This document shows positions 1 to 7,424 of a stretch of DNA of 64,000 nt, piece by piece. A program made the translations under genes and the position numbers. A model generated the notes under the pieces. The model was not told where the DNA came from. It did no database searches and saw only the letters and a program-made list of their open reading frames with translations. This DNA is from Marinobacterium lacunae (GTDB lineage: Bacteria > Pseudomonadota > Gammaproteobacteria > Pseudomonadales > Balneatricaceae), in assembly GCF_000705555.1 (NCBI RefSeq), contig NZ_JMQN01000029.1, forward strand, positions 27,615 through 91,614, in the 5' to 3' direction. How positions within the stretch are numbered: position 1 is the stretch's first letter; every line of letters begins with the position of its first letter.

Positions 1-2
1 AG

Positions 3-470
3 GTGCAGGCCGTCACATCTAACCGAGCGCGAGAGCTTGAGGTTGAAGACACTGCGGCGGTTACCCTGAAATTTGCCAACGGAGCATTGGGTACGTTGGT
101 GATCAGTGATGCAGTACCCTCTCCCTATTGCTGGGATGTGGTCTCAGGACAGGCACTTTATCTGGGTAAACACCGCGGTGACTGCTATTACATCGGCGGG
201 ACCGAAGGCACTCTGGCTGTGCCGTCTCTGGCGTTGTGGCGGCAGCAACCTGGAGAGGACTGGCGTCATCCCCTGGTACAGCATCAACTGCAAATGGAGC
301 TTTCTAACTGTTACGTCAACCAGTTGCAGCACTTTCTGTGCTGTATCGATGGCTCTGCATCACCTTTGGTGAGCGTACGTGAAGGGTTGCAGACTCTGGC
401 AGCTACCTTGGCGGTTAGTGAGGCTGCCAGTAGACAGAGTTCGGTCAATATTGCTGAGCTGATTGCGTAA
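3..470 (+). CDS. Gfo/Idh/MocA-family oxidoreductase, C-terminal part (5' end outside window)
   Basis: The reading frame is open from the first bases of the window to a TAA at 468-470, so this is the last ~155 residues of a longer gene (family members are ~330-390 residues). The segment has the C-terminal alpha/beta half that packs against the Rossmann domain in Gfo/Idh/MocA NAD(P)-dependent sugar or sugar-acid dehydrogenases: a VEDTAAV stretch, then FANGALGTLVISDA, a GGTEGTL turn and a C-terminal SVREGLQTLAA helix. The NAD-binding half and the catalytic EKP motif are not in view, so the substrate cannot be named. It is followed at once by a strong hairpin terminator shared with the convergent transporter gene. 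The family call is secure; any role in the neighbouring sugar-acid remnant is inference. Confidence 0.75.
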   Translation: MQAVTSNRARELEVEDTAAVTLKFANGALGTLVISDAVPSPYCWDVVSGQALYLGKHRGDCYYIGGTEGTLAVPSLALWRQQPGEDWRHPLVQHQLQMELSNCYVNQLQHFLCCIDGSASPLVSVREGLQTLAATLAVSEAASRQSSVNIAELIA

Positions 471-490
471 TCGAGTGTCGATCTACCGAA

Positions 491-513
491 AAAGGCTGCT
501 TAAAGCAGCCTTT
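491..513. terminator. Bidirectional terminator between convergent genes
   Basis: A 10-bp perfect stem (AAAGGCTGCT / AGCAGCCTTT) with a TAA loop is flanked by A and T runs. It lies between the stop codon of the dehydrogenase (470) and that of the AEC transporter (521), so it can end transcription in both directions. Confidence 0.85.
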
Positions 514-520
514 TAATGCA

Positions 521-1456
521 TTACAGCAGCAGATACATCGCCAAGCTGATGGTGAAGAATGACAATGTAGTGGTGGCGACGAGAATGCTCGCACATAACT
601 GCCCAAAGCCATAGTTGCTGCCGATAATGGGGAAAATGCTCATCATCGGCATTGCTGCCATCAGTATGGCGCAAGTCGTCAGCGCAGGATCTGATGTCGG
701 CAACATCCAGGCAACTAGCGCCAGAATCAGTGGGTGAAGGGTTAGCTTGCCCGACATGACCAGGCCAATATCGGTCAAGTTTCCGCGAACCTCGTTCCCG
801 ACGAGTGATCCACCGATAACAAAAAGCGCCAAAGCGGCAGAGGCTTTGCCAAGAATATCCAGACTGAACAAGGCTACGTCCGGCACCGGCAGTGACAGCG
901 CCGAAACCGACAGGCCGGCGAATATCGCCATCAAGATCGGGTTGCGGATCAGACGCTGGAGTACAGGCTTCCACGCCTGGCCAGCGGCGTGAGAATTTTC
1001 CTGGCTTTTGGCATATTCGATGGTTATGAGTGCGAGTGGAATTAACAGGATATTTTCCACTATCACCGACATCATAAACGCTTGGGTAGCGACTTCGCTG
1101 AATACCTGCTCAAGTACCGGGTAACCGATAAAAACGCTGTTTGGTACCGCAGTGCCCAGCGCTTTTACGCCGCTTTCGGCAAGCGGATTGCCGCGGATCA
1201 TCTTGAAAAACAGCATGGCGATCAGCAGTGTGGCGAGAGAACCCAGCGCATAGGCGCTGATGTAGGCGCCATCGATCACCTCATCGAGCCGCATGGTCGC
1301 CAAATTGCTGAAAATCAGCGCGGGGAGCGTGAAGTAGAGTACTACCCGGCCGATTTCAGGAACGGCGCTTGGCGAAATGATACGGCTCTTTACCGCTCCG
1401 TAACCGATCAAGATGACGAGAAATATGGGCGCTGTAATACCCAGTACGCCTGCCAT
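521..1456 (-). CDS. AEC (auxin efflux carrier)-family membrane transporter
   Basis: Integral inner-membrane carrier of the AEC/malonate-efflux superfamily, which moves small organic anions. From ATG 1456 the product is 311 residues, the usual length, with about ten hydrophobic segments in two five-helix halves; the N-terminus reads MAGVLGITAPIFLVILIGY and conserved glycines and prolines break several helices. I chose ATG 1456 over the longer frame to 1525 because GGAG sits about 10 nt upstream and the extension would put charged residues before the first helix. It is convergent with the dehydrogenase at 3-470 and on the same strand as the SDR and NIPSNAP genes upstream, so it may carry a substrate of that small catabolic group. 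Substrate unknown. Confidence 0.8.
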   Translation of the reverse strand: MAGVLGITAPIFLVILIGYGAVKSRIISPSAVPEIGRVVLYFTLPALIFSNLATMRLDEVIDGAYISAYALGSLATLLIAMLFFKMIRGNPLAESGVKALGTAVPNSVFIGYPVLEQVFSEVATQAFMMSVIVENILLIPLALITIEYAKSQENSHAAGQAWKPVLQRLIRNPILMAIFAGLSVSALSLPVPDVALFSLDILGKASAALALFVIGGSLVGNEVRGNLTDIGLVMSGKLTLHPLILALVAWMLPTSDPALTTCAILMAAMPMMSIFPIIGSNYGFGQLCASILVATTTLSFFTISLAMYLLL

Positions 1457-1576
1457 GGCTAAACTCCAAAGGAAGATAAACGGATAAGGGCCGCCAGTTT
1501 GCCTGACAGCCCTGAAGTAATACATATTACAGATTGGTCAGTCTCGGTAATACCAGCTGTTGATGCCACCCTTTGC

Positions 1577-2362
1577 TCAGGGTTTCGGTAAACCGGGTAT
1601 CAGGCCCAACACGCTATCGCTGTAACCTCCATCCGCCAGCAGTGTTTGGCCGGTTATATAACGTGCATCCGGCCCGCCGAGAAAGGCCACTATTCCGGCA
1701 ATATCATCCGGTGTGCCGACACGTCCCATCGGGACCATGGCGTTGCGTTTAGCTGCGGTCTCCTCATGCTGATAGAGCTTTTCCGTTAGTGGGGTGCGAA
1801 TCATACCCGGCGCAATACAGTTAACACGAATACCGTGAATTGCATGCTCCTGTGCCAGCTGAGCGCAAAGCATCTGCACTGCAGCCTTGCTTGCCGAGTA
1901 GGCGCCGCTGTTGGCATGGGGGTTGAGACCGGACATGGAGGATATGGTTACGATCGCTCCCCGGCTCTCCTTCAAGGCCGGTATTGCAGCTTTGGCCAGC
2001 AGCCAGGGTGCGCGTACATTGACGTTGAAGGTCAGATCCCATTTTTCAGTTTCGAGGTCAGCTAATGGCCCAGGAGACATCATGCCTGCATTGGAGACCA
2101 GAAGGTCAAGTCCGCCGAGTGCTTTTACCGCTTGATCGACCAGCATGCCTGGAAACGCAGGATCGGCCAGATCGCCACTGATCCAGTGGCAGCTAGCGCC
2201 CATCGATTCAAGGTCGCTTGCCAGTTTCTCAGGGTGTGGTTTGCGGCCAGAGGTATGCAGCGCCAGAGCGATTGGCTCATTTCGGTTGCCGAAGTCGTTA
2301 GCCAGCTTGCGGCAGATAGCGCCGCCAATACCTTCGCTGACACCGGTGATCAGTGCTTTCAT
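1577..2362 (-). CDS. SDR-family NAD(P)-dependent oxidoreductase
   Basis: Classical short-chain dehydrogenase of 261 residues. The cofactor motif TGVSEGIG is at residues 6-13, NAG at 91-93, the Asn of the tetrad near 114, the catalytic Ser at 141/142, and YSASK at 155-159; the C-terminal half carries the usual IRVNCIAPGMIRTP and ITGQTLLADGG segments. ATG 2362 is preferred to the upstream start at 2437 because AGGA lies just before it and the fold begins immediately with MKALITG; the extra 25 residues match nothing in the family. Such enzymes oxidise or reduce secondary alcohols of sugars, sugar acids or bile-type substrates; specificity cannot be read from sequence. It lies between the NIPSNAP gene and the AEC transporter on the same strand, possibly one operon. 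Confidence 0.88.
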   Translation of the reverse strand: MKALITGVSEGIGGAICRKLANDFGNRNEPIALALHTSGRKPHPEKLASDLESMGASCHWISGDLADPAFPGMLVDQAVKALGGLDLLVSNAGMMSPGPLADLETEKWDLTFNVNVRAPWLLAKAAIPALKESRGAIVTISSMSGLNPHANSGAYSASKAAVQMLCAQLAQEHAIHGIRVNCIAPGMIRTPLTEKLYQHEETAAKRNAMVPMGRVGTPDDIAGIVAFLGGPDARYITGQTLLADGGYSDSVLGLIPGLPKP

Positions 2363-2449
2363 TCTTTTTTCCTGTCCAACTTTTTGATGAACGCCATATT
2401 TAGATAGGTAATGTGGGATGCAGCCCTCTAACCGCAATGGCGAATAATG

Positions 2450-3067
2450 TTATTGCAGTGGTGATATCGAAGTGGGCAGCACGATGGTAGAAGACATTTC
2501 TAGCTCTACCCAGTCGGGACAACCGATACCAGGCCAGGCGCCATCTCTAACAGATTCATATCGCGCTTGTGTACGCTGTTCCAATGAACGATAAGGCCAG
2601 ATCTGCAGTGTCCTTGAAGGTCCATCAATCGCATAGAGGGCGATCGTCAGTGGCGAGTATTGGGTGCGCATTGGTACAGCTTTCTCCCAAGCGGAGATAG
2701 TAGGCATCAATGTTCCCTGCTTGAGCTTGTAACGGCGAATTTCATAGTAAGGTCCATCCGCCGCTGGAACGATTGGTTTAAGAAAAGGGAAGGGGGCGTA
2801 GCTCTCCAGATTCATATCGGTCATGTAGTCTAGGCAGCCGAATGGATCGGGGCTCTTCAGTGTGCGCGCACGCTCTTTAACCAGATCCTCTGTCCGGTCG
2901 AAACCACGCAGTATGATCAGCTGATTCAACCTGCCTATATCGGACAGCCAGCAGCCGAGAAGTGTTCCCCGGGCGTCGATTGAGTCGGAATACGCTTTTG
3001 CAGCCAAAGACGCTGCTTCTTGGCTCCCCATTCGAATGGTGAGTGTCGCTATTTCATAGCGCTCCAT
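2450..3067 (-). CDS. NIPSNAP-family protein
   Basis: 205-residue soluble protein with two related ferredoxin-like repeats typical of bacterial NIPSNAP proteins: the first starts at the N-terminus (ERYEIATLTIRMGS), the second near residue 105 (YYEIRRYKLKQGTL) and includes the family-like ALYAIDGPSRTLQIWPYRSL segment. In bacteria these proteins often sit beside catabolic dehydrogenases and are annotated only by domain; biochemical roles are poorly defined. The start ATG at 3067 follows a GGGAGGAAG stretch. It is probably the first gene of a leftward unit with the SDR and perhaps the AEC transporter. Function beyond the family is not assigned. Confidence 0.75.
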   Translation of the reverse strand: MERYEIATLTIRMGSQEAASLAAKAYSDSIDARGTLLGCWLSDIGRLNQLIILRGFDRTEDLVKERARTLKSPDPFGCLDYMTDMNLESYAPFPFLKPIVPAADGPYYEIRRYKLKQGTLMPTISAWEKAVPMRTQYSPLTIALYAIDGPSRTLQIWPYRSLEQRTQARYESVRDGAWPGIGCPDWVELEMSSTIVLPTSISPLQ

Positions 3068-3403
3068 ACCGCTTCGCTTCCTCCCTCAACCTTATCGACG
3101 TCATATCATATCGGGCGGTTTTTTTAGTACGATATCATAAAGTTGAAACAGTTTCTATAAATGAAGTGTTCGTTATATCTGTGTTGACCTCAGCGGTATC
3201 AACTGGGCTCTCTGGTGTTTGAACGCCAGCTCCGTAACCGCTGGGATTTCATATCGAACTATGGACAACAATAAAAATGCTCACATCGATCATGAAACGT
3301 CTTGCCGGGAGCGTGCGACACTCGCTTTATCTACCGGTATTGGATTTGGCACCTCTACGCTGTCAGTCCAGTGAGGTTGCCGACAGCTTCAGCTGGAAAG
3401 CGG
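3068..3403. other. Intergenic stretch with CATATCG-type repeats and possible coding debris
   Basis: No convincing gene. Three variants of a CATATCG/CGATAT element are visible near 3102-3110, 3130-3138 and 3247-3254, which could be operators for the NIPSNAP gene promoter. A short plus-strand frame from ATG 3277 to a stop near 3424 contains VLDLAPL, reminiscent of the start of luciferase-like flavin monooxygenases, but it is too short to call. Confidence 0.35.
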
Positions 3404-3733
3404 TCACGCTGCATCGATCAGATTGAGACTACCCAGTAAGTTGACCTCAAGACCCCGCACCGGATCGGCGGCGCAATCTACGGTCATTAGCCCCGCCAAG
3501 TGCACAATGGCATCGCAATCGGTAGCGGCTGAAAGTACAGCCTGTGGATCACGAATATCGCCGGTAATCATCTCGACCCTGCCTGAGAGACCCCGTTGAA
3601 CCCGGTCCAGATTGGCGGCCTTTGGCTGTATATCCAGGATGCGAACAGCCCATCCTCTCTCGATCAGTTCAGCACAGACCCAGCTACCGAGAAAACCGGT
3701 ACCGCCTGTCAGCATGACCCTTTTCATTCGCAA
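3404..3733 (-). pseudogene. Truncated NAD-dependent epimerase/dehydratase (N-terminal fragment)
   Basis: 109 residues matching only the N-terminal third of an extended SDR of the epimerase/dehydratase type. TGGTGFLG at residues 9-16 is the cofactor motif, followed by the acidic beta-2 end (ILDIQP), ITGDIRD, and IVHLAG; then the frame stops right after NLLGSLNLIDAA. The catalytic YxxxK and the whole substrate domain (about 200 residues) are missing, and the DNA downstream does not resume the family in another frame. It is divergent from a second dehydrogenase fragment 100 bp away. I infer a deletion remnant; expression as a stand-alone Rossmann peptide is possible but unlikely to be enzymatic. 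Confidence 0.8.
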
Positions 3734-3832
3734 TCTCCTCTACAGCGGGACCGAGCCCGGTTGCCCAGTATTTATTTGTTGATAGTATTTTCAAATTGAA
3801 AGTCTTTTAAACAACAAGACAGGGAGGTTCGG

Positions 3833-4162
3833 ATGCTAAGAATTGCTGGCAAGGAGGGTAATCCGTTGCAGAGCGCCTATTCGGCAAGCAAGGCCGCTGT
3901 CATAGCGCTGACAAAGTCGTTGGGTAAAGAGCTGGCTAAAACCGGTATTAGGGTCAATTGTGTTACGTCTGCGATTATAACCACGGCGATGAATGAGCAG
4001 ATGACCGAGGAGCTGCGTCAACAGGTACTGAGCAAGGTGCCGATGGGGCGTGCCGGAAAACCGGAAGAGGTTGCTGCTCTGGCGCTGTGGCTGGCTTCTG
4101 CCGAGTGCAGCTTCACGACTGGGGCTGTTTTCGATGTCTCGCGTGGCCGAGCGACCTATTGA
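3833..4162 (+). pseudogene. Truncated SDR-family dehydrogenase (C-terminal fragment)
   Basis: 109 residues corresponding to the C-terminal ~45% of a classical SDR. It begins just after where the catalytic Ser would be (IAGKEGNP), keeps YSASK, GIRVNCVTSA, PMGRAGKPEEVA and SFTTGAVFDVS, and ends RATY. The N-terminal Rossmann part with TGxxxGIG, the NAG motif and the catalytic Ser are gone. In this type of sugar-acid SDR the last segment is usually SGGRATY; here it is SRGRATY. An AGGGAGG about 8 nt before ATG 3833 could still drive translation, but without the cofactor site it cannot be a dehydrogenase. With the fragment at 3404-3733 it marks a decayed sugar-catabolic locus. Confidence 0.8.
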
Positions 4163-4184
4163 ATCTCTAAAGATCCACTTTATG

Positions 4185-4208
4185 CAGTGCCACCGGATGG
4201 TGGCACTG
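4185..4208. terminator. Hairpin between convergent SDR fragment and fdhA
   Basis: Perfect 10-bp inverted repeat CAGTGCCACC / GGTGGCACTG with a 4-nt loop. No clear T run on either side, so it may be a weak terminator or mRNA-stabilising hairpin. Confidence 0.5.
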
Positions 4209-4226
4209 TGGAGCTAAGGTCTAAGG

Positions 4227-5420
4227 TCAGGCAGCCGATCCGTGGGGATCGATAACGAACTTCATCGCGGCGCCACCGTCGAAGTCGGCGTAACCCTTAG
4301 GCGCTTCGTCCAGAGAGATCATCTTCACGTTGACGGCATCGGCGATCTTGATCTTGTCGAACAGGATCGCCTGCATCAGCGGACGATGGTACTTCATGAC
4401 CGGGCACTGGCCGGTATGGAAGGAGTGCGACTTGGCCCAGCCAAGGCCGAAGCGCATGCTCAGTGCACCCTGCTTGGCCGCATCGTCGACGGCACCCGGA
4501 TCTTCGGTCACGTACAGGCCAGGGATACCGATCTGGCCGCCGGCGCGGGTCATCTGCATGGCAGAGTTGAGTACGGTAGCCGGTGCTTCCTTACCGTGGT
4601 TGCAGCCGCAGGCGTGAGCTTCAAAGCCGACGCAGTCGACGAATGCGTCTACTTCGCGTTCGCCCAGGATCGCTTCCAGCCTGTCGGCCATATCGCCTTC
4701 CTGGGTCAGGTCAATGGTCTCGCAACCGAAACTACGAGCCTGCTTCAGGCGATCTTCGTTCATATCACCGACGATGACACAGGCGGCACCCAGCAGGTGT
4801 GCTGATGCGGCAGCCGCCAGACCGACAGGGCCTGCACCGGCGATGTAGACAGTGGAGCCAGGGCCGACACCGGCAGTGACGCAACCGTGGAAGCCGGTGG
4901 GGAAAATGTCGGAGAGTAGGGTCAGATCCTGGATCTTCTCCATCGCCTGATCAGCATCAGGGAATTTCAGCAGGTTGAAATCGGCGTAGGGGACCATGAC
5001 GTATTCAGTCTGACCGCCAACCCAGCCGCCCATATCCACGTAACCGTATGCTGCGCCAGGGCGAGCCGGGTTTACGTTTAGGCAGATACCGGTCTTGCCC
5101 TCTTTACAGTTGCGGCAGCGCCCGCAGGCGATATTGAACGGTACAGAGACCAGGTCGCCCACTTTAACAAACTCGACGTCACGACCGGTTTCAATAACCA
5201 GACCTGTGATTTCGTGACCCAGAACAAGGCCGGAAGGGGCAGTTGTACGTCCGCGGACCATGTGCTGATCGGAGCCGCAGATGTTGGTGGTTACAACTTT
5301 GAGAATAACACCGTGATCGCACTTGCGGTTGCCAATTGCGAGTTCGGGGTAGGGAATTGACTCGACCGCTACCTTGCCGGGTTCTTTATAGACGACACCG
5401 CGGTTGCTTGCTTGACTCAT
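4227..5420 (-). CDS. fdhA: Glutathione-independent formaldehyde dehydrogenase
   Basis: Zinc- and NAD-dependent dehydrogenase of the Pseudomonas putida FDH type, which oxidises formaldehyde to formate without glutathione and keeps NAD tightly bound. The 397 residues fit the family (~399). Catalytic zinc ligands are seen in NICGSDQH (C48) and GHE (H69/E70); the structural zinc site is the four-cysteine lobe at C99, C102, C105 and C113. The nucleotide motif AGAGPVG, and the family-specific FVDCVGFEAHACG and GLGWAKSHSFHTGQ segments, distinguish it from ordinary alcohol dehydrogenases. It is monocistronic on the minus strand. In context it would clear the formaldehyde released when glycine betaine, dimethylglycine and sarcosine are demethylated, feeding formate to the fds enzyme at 40-46 kb. 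Confidence 0.93.
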   Translation of the reverse strand: MSQASNRGVVYKEPGKVAVESIPYPELAIGNRKCDHGVILKVVTTNICGSDQHMVRGRTTAPSGLVLGHEITGLVIETGRDVEFVKVGDLVSVPFNIACGRCRNCKEGKTGICLNVNPARPGAAYGYVDMGGWVGGQTEYVMVPYADFNLLKFPDADQAMEKIQDLTLLSDIFPTGFHGCVTAGVGPGSTVYIAGAGPVGLAAAASAHLLGAACVIVGDMNEDRLKQARSFGCETIDLTQEGDMADRLEAILGEREVDAFVDCVGFEAHACGCNHGKEAPATVLNSAMQMTRAGGQIGIPGLYVTEDPGAVDDAAKQGALSMRFGLGWAKSHSFHTGQCPVMKYHRPLMQAILFDKIKIADAVNVKMISLDEAPKGYADFDGGAAMKFVIDPHGSAA

Positions 5421-5722
5421 GGATGTTCTCCAGCTTTTTGTTTTTATGCACTAGCACTGAGCCTGTATTAAGAAGGCTGAACTCCACCCTACGCGTCAGC
5501 TCTCTTGCCGACATTCCCAATTAAGACATTTAAATGTCGAATTGAGGCGTCAGTGTTGAGTGAGGGGCTGTCGTAGCTATTCGACTTAGTCTCTATTGTC
5601 GCAATTGTCGCTTCGTGATTAAATGTTGCCTATCAACTAGATGTCTCTAAAATGAGACATTAGTGTTTTTGTTGGGAATGGCCTCAAGCAGGTGCTGTAG
5701 TCATGGTGTATCGAGGTAATAA
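5421..5722. promoter_or_regulatory. Divergent promoter region of fdhA and the signalling operon
   Basis: No gene. It holds a perfect 14-bp palindrome GACATTTAAATGTC (5525-5538), a 7-bp inverted repeat ATGTCTC-N6-GAGACAT (5641-5660), and a doubled TGTCGC element at 5597-5611. The first two share ATGTC/GACAT arms and could be paired operator sites; the TGTCGC element resembles one upstream of the BCCT gene. Functions inferred only. Confidence 0.5.
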
Positions 5723-6277
5723 ATGAAGGCGTTTGCAGCGGATGAGATTGCGCAGATGTGTAATGTCGATGAAGCGGTCGTGTCTGAATGGATTCAGGCC
5801 GGTTGGCTGACGCCGATCAAGTTACCCGGACGGGGGAACAACCGCGTTCTGGCCGAAGACCTCCTAAACTTTCTGGATAGGGAGGGGATGGCTGTACCGG
5901 AGGAACTCGACGTGAAGCCCGAGCGCAGCGTTCTGGTCGTCGACGACGAGGCGGCGGTTGCGCGATCCATCGCAAAGGTTTTGCGCACAGCGGGTTTTCG
6001 AACCGAGATCGCCTCTGACGGTTTTCAGGGCGGCGGTATGTTGATGAAGCATCGGCCATCGCTGGTTACGCTGGATCTCAGGATGTCTGGCCTTAATGGC
6101 TATGACGTGCTCAGGTTCATCCGTAATACCACTGACATCGCCCACACCAAGGTGCTGGTTATATCGGCATTAGACCACCTGTCTCTTCAGCGTGCGCTTG
6201 AGGAGGGGGCTGATGCAGTACTGTCTAAACCGTTCGACATGGAACAGCTCATATCTACCGTAGAAAGCCTGATGTAG
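5723..6277 (+). CDS. Response regulator with N-terminal excisionase/MerR-like HTH and C-terminal receiver
   Basis: 184 residues with the reverse of the usual order. Residues ~4-52 form an excisionase/MerR-like helix-turn-helix (AFAADEIAQMCNVDEAVVSE, then GRGNNRVLAEDLLNFL with the wing). A linker leads to a receiver domain from ~69: acidic pair D74/D75, phospho-acceptor D118 in TLDLRMSG, the Ser/Thr position in VISA, and K169 in LSKPF. All receiver key residues are intact, so it should be phosphorylated, probably by one of the two kinases in the same operon, and bind DNA as output. It is the first gene of a five-gene unit; the next begins 52 nt downstream with its own AGGGAG site. Targets unknown. 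Confidence 0.85.
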   Translation: MKAFAADEIAQMCNVDEAVVSEWIQAGWLTPIKLPGRGNNRVLAEDLLNFLDREGMAVPEELDVKPERSVLVVDDEAAVARSIAKVLRTAGFRTEIASDGFQGGGMLMKHRPSLVTLDLRMSGLNGYDVLRFIRNTTDIAHTKVLVISALDHLSLQRALEEGADAVLSKPFDMEQLISTVESLM

Positions 6278-6329
6278 CGCGATATGCACATGGCGGAACC
6301 CCTTTAACGAAGTCAGGGAGTAAGCGCGA

Positions 6330-7415
6330 ATGGAATCTCCTAGTATTGTCTGTATTGATGATGAACCGGCAGTACTCAATGCTCTTAAGCGCCTGTTGCG
6401 ACAGAATCATCGCGACTGGGAGGTCTACCTGTTTACGTCAGCAGTTGAAGCACTGGTGCGGATATCGGAGCTCAAGCCCTGGATCATCCTGACCGAGCGA
6501 AATCTGCCCGATATTGAACCGGAAAGGCTTCAGGAGGCACTGATCGAGAGTGCGCCTACTGCGATTCGGGCCATCCTCACCGGGGATCGGCGTCGGGAAA
6601 CGCTGCTTGCCAGCGCTTGGCAGGCGCACTTTGTCATTCGCAAACCCTTTGATAGGGAAGTGCTTGAAAACCTCATGACCCGGGCACGCATCCTGAACCA
6701 GTTGCCACTGGAGCAGGATACCCGCGTCCAGCTTGGTCAGTTGCGTGCGCTGCCGGTACTGCCCGATATCTACCATGCGCTGACAGCCGCGTTGGAGAAG
6801 GATGAACCCGATATCAAGGAGGTAGCGAACCTGATCACACATGATCAGATCCTGGTCAGTCGGGTGTTGCAGCTGGTGAATTCGCCCTTTTTCGGCTTCG
6901 GTTCACGCACCAACGATATCGAAGTGGCGGTGATGCGTCTTGGTCTTCAGACCATACAGAGTTTGGTGCTGGTGCTCGAACTGTATCGGGGCGATCAGCC
7001 GAGTGTGCAGAGAATCGCGGACATGTTGCTGCATGAGGCACTGAAGCTGGCAACGCAGGTTGGGCTGGTCTGCGATAGCCAAGGTTTGACCAAAAACCTG
7101 AGAAGCCAATGTGTCGTCAGTGCGTTGCTTCACAATATCGGCCAGCTGGTCAATGCGCGCCATCTGTTGGAGGAGGCTCCGCGTTCCCTCGGAAAAGAGG
7201 AGCTGCTCAGAGAGTATGAACTGATCGGGGCATACCTGCTTGAACTGTGGGGGTTCGAAGCCGAGATTATCGATGCGGTGCGACACCAGCTGGATGATCC
7301 TCTAGCGGACGATAGCGAGCCGGTTACCGAGGTGCTGAATCTGGCATTGCGCATGCTGCAGGGCCGGTATGAAGAGCCAGATCAGCCGTCCGAGCAAGGC
7401 TGCGCCGAACAATAA
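6330..7415 (+). CDS. Degenerate receiver-HDOD domain signalling protein
   Basis: 361 residues. Residues ~4-120 are receiver-like (SIVCIDDEPAVL at the start, IRKPFD near 110 with the conserved Lys), but the phospho-acceptor position reads LTERNLPD: Glu56 replaces the usual Asp. Residues ~135-330 are an HDOD domain (LRALPVLPDIYHALTAAL, LITHDQILVSRVLQLVNSP, VMRLGLQTIQSLVL), a non-catalytic relative of HD phosphohydrolases found in bacterial signalling proteins. The Asp-to-Glu change often mimics the phosphorylated state, so the output may be constitutive or respond to another input. ATG 6330 has AGGGAG upstream. It lies 9 nt before the kinase gene, so co-translation is likely. Confidence 0.85.
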   Translation: MESPSIVCIDDEPAVLNALKRLLRQNHRDWEVYLFTSAVEALVRISELKPWIILTERNLPDIEPERLQEALIESAPTAIRAILTGDRRRETLLASAWQAHFVIRKPFDREVLENLMTRARILNQLPLEQDTRVQLGQLRALPVLPDIYHALTAALEKDEPDIKEVANLITHDQILVSRVLQLVNSPFFGFGSRTNDIEVAVMRLGLQTIQSLVLVLELYRGDQPSVQRIADMLLHEALKLATQVGLVCDSQGLTKNLRSQCVVSALLHNIGQLVNARHLLEEAPRSLGKEELLREYELIGAYLLELWGFEAEIIDAVRHQLDDPLADDSEPVTEVLNLALRMLQGRYEEPDQPSEQGCAEQ

Positions 7416-7424
7416 AGGGTGACT

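Noticed and set aside
3277..3426. 49-codon plus-strand frame with VLDLAPL
   Set aside because: Too short, overlaps the end of the epimerase fragment, and the family resemblance rests on a few residues; noted only in the gap entry.
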